Assembly: GCF_030056575.1 (NCBI RefSeq)
Contig: NZ_JASHHX010000016.1
Span: 1 to 64,000, forward strand
Direction of reading: 5' to 3'
DNA: 64,000 bases
Source of the DNA: Rhodoblastus sp. 17X3
GTDB taxonomy: Bacteria > Pseudomonadota > Alphaproteobacteria > Rhizobiales > Beijerinckiaceae
Of this stretch, positions 33,798-41,697 are shown piece after piece (the first letter of the stretch is position 1; each line of letters opens with the position of its first letter). Made by a program: the position numbers and the translations under genes. A model generated the notes under the pieces. That model was not told the DNA's origin. It saw nothing but the letters and a program-made list of their open reading frames with translations, and ran no database searches.

Positions 33798-34796
33798 TTA
33801 GGCTGGAAAATCGAGTACGCCGGCCTTGCCGGCTTTCGTGCCGAACGCCAGCCGTCCGCCTGTCGCGTCAAAGGCGAGAGCCATGACGGCGTCACGCTCG
33901 TTCTCGGTCTTGCGGACGAGAATTTCCGCGCCGTCGGAGAGCCGCACCAGCAGGATCCAGCCGTCGTCATAGCCGATTGCGACAATCAGGGCCTTGGGGT
34001 GAAAGGCGACTTTCGTGACGAGCACATTCGGACGCACACCGCATTCGCGCGGCGGCTGGCCCATCGGCCCGTCCTTGCCCGAGAACGGCCAGACGATGCA
34101 GCCGTCCGCGCCGGAAGTGGCGAGCCAGTCGCCGTCATGCGACCAGGCCAGCGACCGCGTCTTGGCCGGATAGCCGGACATGCGCATGTCCTTGCGATCA
34201 GCGAGGCGCCAGCCGTGCAGTGCATTCTCCTGCATGGAAGTCACGACGAATCGGGCGTCGGGCGAGACGGTTGCGTCGAGATGCGAGCCTTTCCAGCTCA
34301 GGCTTTCCGGCGCGGCGGCAGTATTGGGGAACCACAGGCTCGCGCCATTGTAATGGGCGATGACGAGGCGGTAGCCCTTGGGGAAGAATCCGAGGCCGCG
34401 CACGGTGGAGGGAGCGGCCCAGCCCTTGATCTCGCCTTTGGCGTCGCGGGCGCGGACATTCTTGCCACTCGACCAGGCCAGCGCCCCGTCGGCCCGCCAG
34501 GCGAGCGCGTCGATCCAGCCCTTTTCCCTGGCGATGCTCTCGGTCTTGCCCGAGACGCCCGTGGCGGCGACAAGTCCGTCATCGCCGCCGGTATAGAGTT
34601 TCGCGCCGTCGCAGGCGACGACCAGAATGGCGCCGTCCTCATGGGCTTTGATCCGCCGCTCCTCGCCGATGTCGGCGAGCAGGACGGTTCCCTCCGCCAG
34701 AGCGAAGGCGGGCGTGCGGCCAAGAAAGCCCGCGCCGACGATTTCCTCGCCGACTTCGATCGGCGTGACATATTCGGTGAGGGAGGAAGGACTCAT
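33798..34796 (-). CDS. WD40 beta-propeller protein
   Basis: 332-residue WD40-repeat protein without a signal peptide, probably one seven-bladed cytoplasmic propeller. Blades are seen as 'IKAHEDGAILVVACDGAKL', 'GWIDALAWRADGALAW', 'TRSLAWSHDGDWLATSG' and 'VMALAFDATGGRLAFGTKA'. It likely serves as a scaffold. The gene follows the metal-type ABC ATPase by 27 bases on the same strand, and WD40 proteins next to Zn/Mn transporter genes are something I recall in alphaproteobacteria. No enzyme motif is seen. Confidence 0.8.
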   Translation of the reverse strand: MSPSSLTEYVTPIEVGEEIVGAGFLGRTPAFALAEGTVLLADIGEERRIKAHEDGAILVVACDGAKLYTGGDDGLVAATGVSGKTESIAREKGWIDALAWRADGALAWSSGKNVRARDAKGEIKGWAAPSTVRGLGFFPKGYRLVIAHYNGASLWFPNTAAAPESLSWKGSHLDATVSPDARFVVTSMQENALHGWRLADRKDMRMSGYPAKTRSLAWSHDGDWLATSGADGCIVWPFSGKDGPMGQPPRECGVRPNVLVTKVAFHPKALIVAIGYDDGWILLVRLSDGAEILVRKTENERDAVMALAFDATGGRLAFGTKAGKAGVLDFPA

Positions 34797-34823
34797 GAAG
34801 GGGTTCCGTTATTTCATGCCGTG

Positions 34824-35579
34824 CTAGGCGGCGCGCCCGCAGGCGGCGGCCTTGTCGTCAAAGGCTTCGATCATCATCCTGGCGCGGGCGAGGCTCTCAG
34901 CGGAAAGCGCCTGTTCGGTCGGCCCCCAGGCGATCTTTTCGCGCGCCAGCAGCAGGCATTCGGGGAAATGGGCGCGCACCATGGCGAAATCATGCAGGAC
35001 CGCGACCACGGTGCGGCCTTCCCGATGCCAGCGCGCGATGAGGGCGAGCAGATCCTGCACGGCGCGCTCGTCGATGGCGGAAAAAGGCTCGTCGAGCAGG
35101 ATGAGCGAGGCGTCCTGCAGCAGCAGGCGCGCGAACAGGAGCCGCTGGGTCTGGCCGCCCGAGAGCGCGCCGATCGGGCGGCGCTCGAAGCCGGCAAGGC
35201 CCACGGTTTCGAGCGCGTCATGGACCTTCGCCTCATCGACGCGAGACAGGCCGCCGAACAGGCCGATGCGCCGCCACAGGCCCATGGCCGCCATGTCGAA
35301 CACGTCGATGGGAAAGCTTAGGTCCACCTGCGCGGCCTGCGGCAGATAGCCGATATCGCGCGCGCGCGCGCCGCCGAGGTCGATGGTTCCGCCCATCGGC
35401 TTCAATATGCCCGTCAGGGCCTTGAACAGTGTCGATTTGCCGGCGCCGTTGGGGCCGCAGACGGCGAGCAGCGCGCCGGGCGCGATCTCGCCATCGAGAT
35501 GGTGGACGGCGGGATGGCGGTCATAGCCGAGGGTGACATTGCGCAGCGTGACGCGGGGAGCCGACTTTTGCGCGGTCAT
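34824..35579 (-). CDS. orphan metal-type (Zn/Mn) ABC ATPase
   Basis: 251-residue ABC ATPase. The Walker A is 'GPNGAGKST' (near 45), signature 'LSGGQTQRLLFAR' (near 142), Walker B 'LILLDEPFSAID' and switch His in 'AVLHDF'. It resembles ZnuC/MntB-type ATPases of metal importers. No permease or binding protein gene is adjacent or anywhere in the window, so partners must be elsewhere or lost. Its start overlaps the stop of a small membrane peptide gene (TCATGA on the minus strand), and it is followed by the WD40 gene. Metal identity is inferred. Confidence 0.75.
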   Translation of the reverse strand: MTAQKSAPRVTLRNVTLGYDRHPAVHHLDGEIAPGALLAVCGPNGAGKSTLFKALTGILKPMGGTIDLGGARARDIGYLPQAAQVDLSFPIDVFDMAAMGLWRRIGLFGGLSRVDEAKVHDALETVGLAGFERRPIGALSGGQTQRLLFARLLLQDASLILLDEPFSAIDERAVQDLLALIARWHREGRTVVAVLHDFAMVRAHFPECLLLAREKIAWGPTEQALSAESLARARMMIEAFDDKAAACGRAA

Positions 35580-35719
35580 GACAGAGCCCAATAGACGCCG
35601 CTCCAGAGCAGGACCAGGGCGCCCAGAACGATGGCGAGCCTCTGCCCGACCGCGAGCCGCAGCAGCGAGAAACCCGGCTCGTGGCGCGCGGGCGGGGCGG
35701 CGTGATCGTGCGCATGCAT
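35576..35719 (-). CDS. 47-residue His-rich single-pass membrane peptide
   Basis: Small gene found by eye. The peptide begins 'MHAHDHAAPPARHEPGFS', with four His in the first 13 residues, then has one hydrophobic helix (about 22-46, 'LAIVLGALVLLWSGVYW') and ends 'ALS'. GGGAGG lies about eleven bases upstream of the start. Its stop overlaps the start of the ABC ATPase gene by the ATGA arrangement, strong evidence that it is translated. The His-rich N-terminus suggests metal binding, fitting the metal-type ATPase. No family recognised. Confidence 0.65.
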   Translation of the reverse strand: MHAHDHAAPPARHEPGFSLLRLAVGQRLAIVLGALVLLWSGVYWALS

Positions 35720-35839
35720 GTTTCGACCTGCCTCCCTGTCGCGATCCACGCTGGCGGCGAGACGCCGTTTGACGACGAAAGCGCCGCCGCTGTCAATCGA
35801 AAGCGGCCTCGCGTCCAGCGCGCGCCGGAAAGAAATCTC

Positions 35840-37444
35840 TTAGAACGGATGGTACTGGAACATCCAGATTTCGGAGATCGGCTTGTCGCCGAGCTTCAGG
35901 AAAGCGCGCAACTCCACCGGGTCCTTGCCCTCGATCCCGGCCACATCGAATTGCACCCGCCAATGGCCCGGCACTTCGTCGGGCACGGCCTCGATCATCT
36001 GATAATGGCCCAGATGGCCGCGCGAGGTTTCCACGACCAGTTCCGGCTTCACGCCCTTGGGCAGGTCGGCGAGGGCGCCGCCGAGAAATTCAACCATGAA
36101 CTTGCGCACGCCTTTCGGGCGCGGCTGGCCGGGCTGGCCGCCATTGCCGAGGCGCGTGGCGACGACCTTGGCGAGACCGCTGGGGAAAGGCTCGTCGGCC
36201 AGCCAGTGCAGCCGGAAGGAGAAGTTGAATTCCGATCCCGCGACGGCGGGCGCGGCGGGAACCCACATCACCACGATATTGTCGTGGATCTCGTCATCGG
36301 TCGCCAGTTCGACCAGATGGATCGCGCCCTTGCCCCAGTCGCCCTTGGGCTCGACCCACAGGCTTGGGCGGCGGTCGTAATAGACGCCGTCGATGTAATG
36401 GTCGAACACGCGGTCGCGCTGCAGCAGGCCATAGCCCTTGGGGTTATTGTCGCTGAAGGCGGAGGCCATGACGTGCGGGGGATTGTTGAGCGGGCGCCAC
36501 AACCGGCCGCCCCAGCCGGTCCACATGGCGAGGCCGTCGGAATCATGCACTTCCGGGCGCCAGTCCACGGCGGTCTGCTTGGCGGTTTCCGAGAACCAGT
36601 ACATCGAGGTGAGCGGCGCGATTCCGAAGCGCACCACGTCGCCGCGCAGGAAGAAAGCCTGGTCGATGTCCATGACCACGCCTTCGCCGCGCGTCATCAC
36701 GAATTTCACGGCGCCGACGATCTTGGGCCCTTCGAGCAGCGCATAGACCGTGACGGAATCGCCGGATTGCGGCCCGATATAGATCTTGGTGAAATCAGGG
36801 AATTCCTCATTGCGATCCGCCACGGCGGTGTCGATGGCGACGCCGCGCGCGGAAAGGCCATATTGATGCAATTCGCCGATGGCGCGGAGATAGGAGGCGC
36901 CGAGGAAGGCGACCCAATCGTTTTTATGCCAGTCGAATTTTTGCGAATCCTTGGCTTCCTGAAAGCGGAAACCGGCGAAACCCGCGCCCTTCGGCAATTG
37001 CCGGGCGGGGGAATCCGCCGGCATGTCGAAATAGCTCGGATCATAGATGATCTCGCGCGCGCTGTTGTTTTCCAGCACGTAGATATCGACGGCCTTTTTG
37101 AAGAAACGGCCGAGATGGAAGAAGGTCACGGGGAAGCGGTTCGGCCCTTCCGCATAGAGCGCGAAGGAATCATTGAAGCGGATCTTGCCCCAGGCGTCGT
37201 AGTCGATGGACTGCAGCAGGTCGGGCGCAGGCGTCGCCGGGCCGCGATAGGGCTCGCCCGCCATGGTCCTGGCCTGGGCCTTCAGCGTCTCGAAGGAAAA
37301 GGGCTGGGCGGGGCCGAGCTTCAGCCCCGGCGCGGCGGCGAGCGCGGGCGCGCCGCCCGATCCGGCCAGCCCCGCGACGGACGCCAGGGCGATGGTCTTG
37401 CCGAGAGTTTTGCACAGGGTCCGGCGATCAAGGGTTCTGGTCAT
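35840..37444 (-). CDS. opgG: periplasmic glucan biosynthesis protein OpgG/MdoG
   Basis: 534-residue OpgG, needed to build or branch osmoregulated periplasmic glucans. A Tat signal ('LDRRTLCKTLGKTIALAS') leads into the large beta-sandwich domain (about 45-400: 'FSFETLKAQARTMAGEPY', 'GAGFAGFRF', 'MYWFSETAKQ', 'DSDGLAMWTG') and a C-terminal Ig-like domain ending 'FQYHPF'. Start 37444 is chosen as the first Met before the Tat motif; the open frame continues upstream without similarity. The partner glucosyltransferase gene opgH is not in the window. Length is normal. Confidence 0.9.
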   Translation of the reverse strand: MTRTLDRRTLCKTLGKTIALASVAGLAGSGGAPALAAAPGLKLGPAQPFSFETLKAQARTMAGEPYRGPATPAPDLLQSIDYDAWGKIRFNDSFALYAEGPNRFPVTFFHLGRFFKKAVDIYVLENNSAREIIYDPSYFDMPADSPARQLPKGAGFAGFRFQEAKDSQKFDWHKNDWVAFLGASYLRAIGELHQYGLSARGVAIDTAVADRNEEFPDFTKIYIGPQSGDSVTVYALLEGPKIVGAVKFVMTRGEGVVMDIDQAFFLRGDVVRFGIAPLTSMYWFSETAKQTAVDWRPEVHDSDGLAMWTGWGGRLWRPLNNPPHVMASAFSDNNPKGYGLLQRDRVFDHYIDGVYYDRRPSLWVEPKGDWGKGAIHLVELATDDEIHDNIVVMWVPAAPAVAGSEFNFSFRLHWLADEPFPSGLAKVVATRLGNGGQPGQPRPKGVRKFMVEFLGGALADLPKGVKPELVVETSRGHLGHYQMIEAVPDEVPGHWRVQFDVAGIEGKDPVELRAFLKLGDKPISEIWMFQYHPF

Positions 37445-37550
37445 GGCTTTTGTCCGAAATCGGTTCGGCGTCCGGCCTTGAGGGCCGGGCGGAACGGCCA
37501 GACTAGCCGGAAAAGGTTTTTCTTCGGTTGCGGGAGCGTCGGGCTCGCGG

Positions 37551-37787
37551 TCAGCGGCGGACGGGCTCGTGCGCGATGGCCGTGCGCATGAAGTAATAGA
37601 GTCCGAAGAAGCCGATCGCGACGAAGGCGAGCTCAATGGCCCGGGCCCAGCCCGCGCCGAGCTGGAACAGGCCGCCAAGCGCCCAGCCGGCGGCCCATGA
37701 GGCTCCGACCAGCTCTGTGCCGACGAGGATGGCCAGGGCGGCGAGGGTGCGCGCATTGGTCCAGTTGATGGGCTTTTTCTCGGGCAT
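37551..37787 (-). CDS. 78-residue two-helix membrane protein
   Basis: Small protein with a basic N-terminus ('MPEKKPINWTNARTLAAL'), two hydrophobic segments (about 14-40 and 50-67) and a basic C-terminus ('HEPVRR'), suggesting an inner-membrane hairpin. I do not recognise a family. It lies 106 bases upstream of opgG on the same strand and could be co-transcribed. Codon use and composition match the neighbours. Confidence 0.6.
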   Translation of the reverse strand: MPEKKPINWTNARTLAALAILVGTELVGASWAAGWALGGLFQLGAGWARAIELAFVAIGFFGLYYFMRTAIAHEPVRR

Positions 37788-37928
37788 GCCAGCGATCCTG
37801 TTTGAAGGACTGATCTAAACCAGAGTTAAGGCCGTGGCAATGTTGCGCCGCTTGTGGCGAAGCGCGATTTGGGGCAGAAAGCCCCGGTCCGCGGCGGTTG
37901 CGCCGCTTCATCAGGAAGAAATGACCAG

Positions 37929-38858
37929 ATGGCCCGTTCCGCCTCCCCTTTCACTGGCGTTCGCCGCGCCGCGCTTGTCCTTTCGTTCTGCGCGACGGCG
38001 CTGACCCCCGCGCTGGCCCAGACTCCCGCTCCGGCCCCCGCACCCGCCCCGGCTCAAGCGCCCGCGAAGGCCACGAACAAGGTGCTGGCGACCGTCAATG
38101 GCTCGGACATCACTGAACTGGACGTCGCCCAGGCGCGCGAGGACGTGGGCTCGACCCTGCCCAAGCAGATGAACGACGCCGCCCGTGACAAGGCCCTGCT
38201 GGATTATGTCATCGACCTCAAGCTTGTGACGCAGAAGGCCATCACCGAGAAGATGGACCAGACGCCCGATTTCCAGAAGAAGATGATCTATTATCGCGAA
38301 AAGCTGCTGATGGAAGGCTATCTCGGCCAGGTCGCCAAGGACAGCACCACCGACGCGGCGATGAAGGCGACCTATGACGAGGCCGCCAAGGCGCAGAAGC
38401 CGGAAATCGAGATTCACGCCCTGCATATTCTCGTCCCGACCGAGGACGAGGCCAAGACGGTCGAGAAGCGCCTGAAGGCGGGCGAGGATTTCGGCAAGCT
38501 CGCCGATGAACTGTCCAAGGATCCCGGCTCCAAGGGCGGCGATCTCGGCTGGTTCACCAAGGACCGCATGGTGCCGGAATTCGCCGACGCCGCCTACAAG
38601 CTTGAGCCCGGCCAGGTCTCCGACCCGGTCAAGACCCAGTTCGGCTGGCATGTCATCAAGGTGCTGGACAAGCGCACGAAGCCCTTCCCGCCGATGGATC
38701 AGGTCAAGGATCAGCTCGAGCGTTTCGTGGCCCAGCGCGCGCAGAGCGAGGCGATCCTGAAACTGCGCGAGGCCGCCAAGATCACCCGCACGGACGAGCC
38801 GAAGGCGGATGAGGCCAAGCCCGACGCCGCCAAGCCGGCCGAAGCGCCGAAGAAGTAA
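37929..38858 (+). CDS. parvulin-type peptidyl-prolyl isomerase
   Basis: 309-residue exported foldase. Signal peptide at 1-31 ('ALVLSFCATALTPALAQ'), then a (Ala-Pro)n linker, a SurA-like N-terminal helical region (50-165), a parvulin domain (about 175-265: 'EIHALHILVPTEDEAKT', 'GGDLGWFTKDRMVPEF', 'FGWHVIKVLDKR') and a charged Ala/Lys/Pro tail. Assists folding of periplasmic or outer-membrane proteins. ATG 37929 has AGGAAG upstream. A strong terminator follows. Confidence 0.88.
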   Translation: MARSASPFTGVRRAALVLSFCATALTPALAQTPAPAPAPAPAQAPAKATNKVLATVNGSDITELDVAQAREDVGSTLPKQMNDAARDKALLDYVIDLKLVTQKAITEKMDQTPDFQKKMIYYREKLLMEGYLGQVAKDSTTDAAMKATYDEAAKAQKPEIEIHALHILVPTEDEAKTVEKRLKAGEDFGKLADELSKDPGSKGGDLGWFTKDRMVPEFADAAYKLEPGQVSDPVKTQFGWHVIKVLDKRTKPFPPMDQVKDQLERFVAQRAQSEAILKLREAAKITRTDEPKADEAKPDAAKPAEAPKK

Positions 38859-38870
38859 GCCAGAGATCGA

Positions 38871-38900
38871 GAAGCCCCGCTCCGGCGGGGCTTCTTCATT
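38871..38900. terminator. terminator between parvulin and anti-sigma genes
   Basis: GAAGCCCCGC (38871-38880) pairs with a near-perfect GCGGGGCTTC (38885-38894), followed by TTCATTT. It lies between two convergent genes and is probably used by the parvulin transcript. Confidence 0.75.
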
Positions 38901-39669
38901 TGGCGCGCGGCTCTTCCCGCTCCGCTGCGACGGCGGCGCGGAACGCCGCGACGAAATCCGCCAGTTCGGTCTCCGGCAGATCCGTCACCGCGACATAGGA
39001 GCGGTCGAAATCGCTCCAGCGCGCGACATGATAGCCGTCGAGCCGGCTGGTCGCGATCGTTTCGCCTGCGCCTCCCGACAGCGGCAGTTCCGTCACTTCA
39101 ATGCGATGTTCGCGGCGGCGATAGACGAGCGTTGGCGCGATTCGTCCGTCCAGCGCCTCGACCCGGCCGCCAATGAGCGGAAAGCCGGCCGAGGCGAGAT
39201 CCACGGCGGCGACAGCCAGCGGGGCGCGGCTGGCGAGCCAGGGTTTCACCACATGGCGGTCGCTGGTGGCGACATCCACGCTTTGGCCGCCGATCTGCGT
39301 GCGCATGAAGGCGGAAACGAGGGCGCGCTCGTCCTGCGGCTGCGCTGGGCGCAACAGGCCGCCGCCATAGCCGAGAAGCGCGCCGAGCAACAGGCTGGCC
39401 GCCAAAGCGGGCGGCGGCGCGGAAAAGAGCCATGGCCTCTGACGCGGCGGCGCGCCGAGCGCGGCCATGCGGGCGCGCAGATGCGCCGGCGCAGGCTCGA
39501 TCGGCGCGGCGCGGCGCAGGGCTTCTTCCAGCGAGGCCATGCGGGCGAATTCGGCGGCCAGCGCCGGATCTTCGGCGCAGGCGCGCTCGAAAGCGAGCAT
39601 TCCGGCGGCGTCGAGTTCGCCGTCCAGCGCCGCCTGAAGCCGCAGGGCTTTTTCGTCCGCCTCCGTCAC
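38896..39669 (-). CDS. membrane anti-sigma factor
   Basis: 257-residue anti-sigma factor. The N-terminal cytoplasmic segment (1-80, 'LQAALDGELDAAGMLAFER') is the sigma-binding helical region of zinc-less anti-sigma domains. One helix lies at about 86-106 ('ALAASLLLGALLGYGGGLL') and a periplasmic sensor part follows. It overlaps the ECF sigma gene start-to-stop (ATGA at 39666-39669). Probably holds the sigma factor at the membrane until an envelope or redox signal arrives. No HxxxCxxC zinc motif is present. Confidence 0.85.
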   Translation of the reverse strand: MTEADEKALRLQAALDGELDAAGMLAFERACAEDPALAAEFARMASLEEALRRAAPIEPAPAHLRARMAALGAPPRQRPWLFSAPPPALAASLLLGALLGYGGGLLRPAQPQDERALVSAFMRTQIGGQSVDVATSDRHVVKPWLASRAPLAVAAVDLASAGFPLIGGRVEALDGRIAPTLVYRRREHRIEVTELPLSGGAGETIATSRLDGYHVARWSDFDRSYVAVTDLPETELADFVAAFRAAVAAEREEPRAK

Positions 39670-40205
39670 TTTTTTGCTCCCAAGGCTTGGGCCAGAGCCG
39701 CGCGGGCCCGCGCGAGGCGCGACATCACGGTGCCGACTGGCGCCGCCGTAGCCACGGCGATGTCGCGGTAGCTCAGGCCATGCACCGCGCGCATCAGCAG
39801 GGTTTCGCGCAGGGCCAGCGGCAATTCTGCGAGCGCGCCGCGCAGGGCCGCGCCTTCGTCGGCGGCGATCAGCCGCGTTTCGGCGTCGGGTCCCGGCTCG
39901 GCGGCCGAAAGCCGCCCGTCGCGTTCGAGATCGCCGATATCGGCCGGGCTTGGCGGCGCGCGGCGGCTCAGAAAGGTCAGCGCGACATTGCGCGTGATCG
40001 TCAGCATCCAGGCGCGCGGCTTTTCAACCTGCTGGGTCTCAAGCGCCGCCAGCGCCCGGAGGCAGGCCTCCTGCACGATGTCTTCCGCGTCGGCGCCGTT
40101 GCCCGCCAGCGATTTGGCAAGCGAATAAGCCGCGTCGAGATGGGGTAGCGCGACGGCGGCGAAGCGCCGCCGCGCCAGATCGCTGGCGGTCACGAACGAG
40201 CGCAC
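39666..40205 (-). CDS. ECF RNA polymerase sigma factor
   Basis: 179-residue extracytoplasmic-function sigma factor. Region 2 ('ADAEDIVQEACLRALAALE', 'PRAWMLTITRNVALTFLS') binds the -10 element. Region 4 ('LALRETLLMRAVHGLSYRD', 'APVGTVMSRLARARAAL') binds the -35. Co-transcribed with its anti-sigma factor downstream and with a cytochrome c and metallophosphoesterase upstream, which are probably regulon members. An ECF-like promoter precedes the first gene of the set. Confidence 0.92.
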   Translation of the reverse strand: MRSFVTASDLARRRFAAVALPHLDAAYSLAKSLAGNGADAEDIVQEACLRALAALETQQVEKPRAWMLTITRNVALTFLSRRAPPSPADIGDLERDGRLSAAEPGPDAETRLIAADEGAALRGALAELPLALRETLLMRAVHGLSYRDIAVATAAPVGTVMSRLARARAALAQALGAKK

Positions 40206-40211
40206 TCCAAT

Positions 40212-40577
40212 TCAGCGGGCGCGCGTCTTCAGAAATTCGATGACGTCGGCGCGATCCTGCTCATTGTCGAGATGATAGAACATTTTTGCTCCGGGCAGGA
40301 ATTTTTGCGGATCGGCGAGCCATTGGTCGAGCGTCTTTTCGTCCCAGGCGACGTTCGAGTTTTTCAGCGCGTCGGAATAGGAATAATCCGGCAGCGATCC
40401 CGCCTTGCGGCCATAGACGCCGCGATGGCGCGGGCCGACTTCATTCTTGTCCAGCGAGTGGCAGTCCTGACAGCCCTCATACAAGGCCTCCCCGCGCGTC
40501 GCGTCGCCCGCCGCCAAGGCGGCGGAGGGCAGGATGAAGGCGGCGCCGAGCGCCAGCAGCAAGATGGATTTGTTCAT
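40212..40577 (-). CDS. periplasmic cytochrome c
   Basis: 121-residue class I c-type cytochrome with signal peptide (1-23, ends 'AALAAG') and one heme site C36-Q-D-C39-H40 ('GCQDCH'); the likely Met ligand is in 'PGAKMFYH'. 'GPRHRGVYGRKAGS' matches the cytochrome c2/c550 group of alphaproteobacteria. It is 6 bases upstream of the ECF sigma gene and 8 bases downstream of the metallophosphoesterase gene, so a redox role linked to this stress operon is likely. Confidence 0.9.
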   Translation of the reverse strand: MNKSILLLALGAAFILPSAALAAGDATRGEALYEGCQDCHSLDKNEVGPRHRGVYGRKAGSLPDYSYSDALKNSNVAWDEKTLDQWLADPQKFLPGAKMFYHLDNEQDRADVIEFLKTRAR

Positions 40578-40585
40578 GTCCCGCC

Positions 40586-41524
40586 TCACCCTGCGAGCGT
40601 CGAATCTGTGATGGCGAGATGCGCATTGCCGGGCGCATAAACGACGTCGGTGATGCCGAGCACGCTGCGCAATTGCCCGGGGGGCACTTTCAACGGGCCG
40701 GGCGCGGGCGCCGTTCCGGGCGCCGGCTGCGGAAAGGCCGTCGAGCGCGCGGTATGGAAGGTCGCGTTGCCCTCGATCTTCTGCATGGTCTGATGAATAT
40801 GGCCGTTGAGCACGGTGAGCGAGCCGAAGCGGGCGAGCAGCGCGAGCGCGGCCAGCGAATCCTGCGTGCCCCAGCCCCATTCCGGCGCGATGGTCCAAAG
40901 CGGAATATGGCAGAACACGACGATGGGGGTGGAATCGGTCTTGTCGCGCAGATCGTCGGCGAGCCATGCGAGCTGCGCGCCGCCGAGCGAGCCGAGGCCA
41001 TTGGCCTTGAGGTCCGTGACATTGTTGAGCGAGATGAAATGCACGCCCTTATGGTCGAAGGAGTAATAAGCTCCGTCGCGCGCGCCCTTGCCGAAGCGCT
41101 CCATATAGGCCTTGGCCGTGGCCGCATCGAGGATGTCATGTTCGCCGGGCGCGTAATGCACGTCGAGCTTGAGCCGCGCGATGGATTTGAGCGCGATGTC
41201 GAATTGCTCCGGCGTGGCGGTGTGGGTGATGTCGCCGGTATGGATGATGAAATCGGGCGGCGACGGCAGCGCGGCGATCTTGTCCAGCGCCTCGTTCAGC
41301 GTGGCGGCGGGGTCCGGATTGACCGGCTTGTCGAAGCCGATATGGCTGTCGGAAATCTGGACGAAGGTAAAGCCCGCGTCCTTGGCCTGCGCCGAGCCGA
41401 GCAGGCGCGAAACGGGCGCGCCGCCAGCAAAACTCCACACCATGCCCGTCCCGGCCCAGGCCATGCATTCCAGTAGTCGCCGGCGGCTTGGTCCGGCCTT
41501 CATCGCCTCGTCATGTTTCGCCAT
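40586..41524 (-). CDS. Tat-exported metallophosphoesterase
   Basis: 312-residue calcineurin-like phosphoesterase. The Tat signal is 'SRRRLLECMAWAGTG' (residues 13-27). Metal motifs are D-x-H ('QISDSHIG'), G-D ('IHTGDITH'), G-x-H-D ('APGEHDIL', in place of the usual GNHD), H ('FCHIPLW') and G-H-x-H ('NGHIHQ'). Start 41524 is followed by the twin-arginine motif. First gene of the operon with cytochrome c, ECF sigma and anti-sigma. Substrate unknown; the GEHD variant changes one metal-side residue from Asn to Glu. Confidence 0.85.
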   Translation of the reverse strand: MAKHDEAMKAGPSRRRLLECMAWAGTGMVWSFAGGAPVSRLLGSAQAKDAGFTFVQISDSHIGFDKPVNPDPAATLNEALDKIAALPSPPDFIIHTGDITHTATPEQFDIALKSIARLKLDVHYAPGEHDILDAATAKAYMERFGKGARDGAYYSFDHKGVHFISLNNVTDLKANGLGSLGGAQLAWLADDLRDKTDSTPIVVFCHIPLWTIAPEWGWGTQDSLAALALLARFGSLTVLNGHIHQTMQKIEGNATFHTARSTAFPQPAPGTAPAPGPLKVPPGQLRSVLGITDVVYAPGNAHLAITDSTLAG

Positions 41525-41552
41525 GAATCTCTCCGTATCGCAGGGTTGCGAC

Positions 41553-41585
41553 TTAGAGACTCGAAGTGCGGGCGCTTTATTCCCC
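41553..41585 (-). promoter_or_regulatory. ECF-like promoter of the metallophosphoesterase operon
   Basis: On the minus strand GGGGAATAAA (41585-41576) and GAGTCTCTAA (41562-41553) are separated by 13 bases. GGAATAA-type -35 and GTC-type -10 elements fit ECF promoters, and an ECF sigma gene lies in the operon, so autoregulation is plausible. The match rests on pattern alone. Confidence 0.4.
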
Positions 41586-41636
41586 GAGGCGGAGAAATTT
41601 TCGCGAAAGAAGGGCGGCCTGCGGCGCCGATGCGAC

Positions 41637-41666
41637 TTGACGCCCGGGCGCAAGGCGACGACTAAT
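41637..41666 (+). promoter_or_regulatory. candidate argJ promoter
   Basis: TTGACG (41637-41642), then 17-18 bases, then GACTAAT (41660-41666), 31 bases before the argJ start. The -35 is strong and the -10 moderate. Confidence 0.4.
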
Positions 41667-41697
41667 CCGCCCGCCGTAATTCTGAAGGGACAATCCC

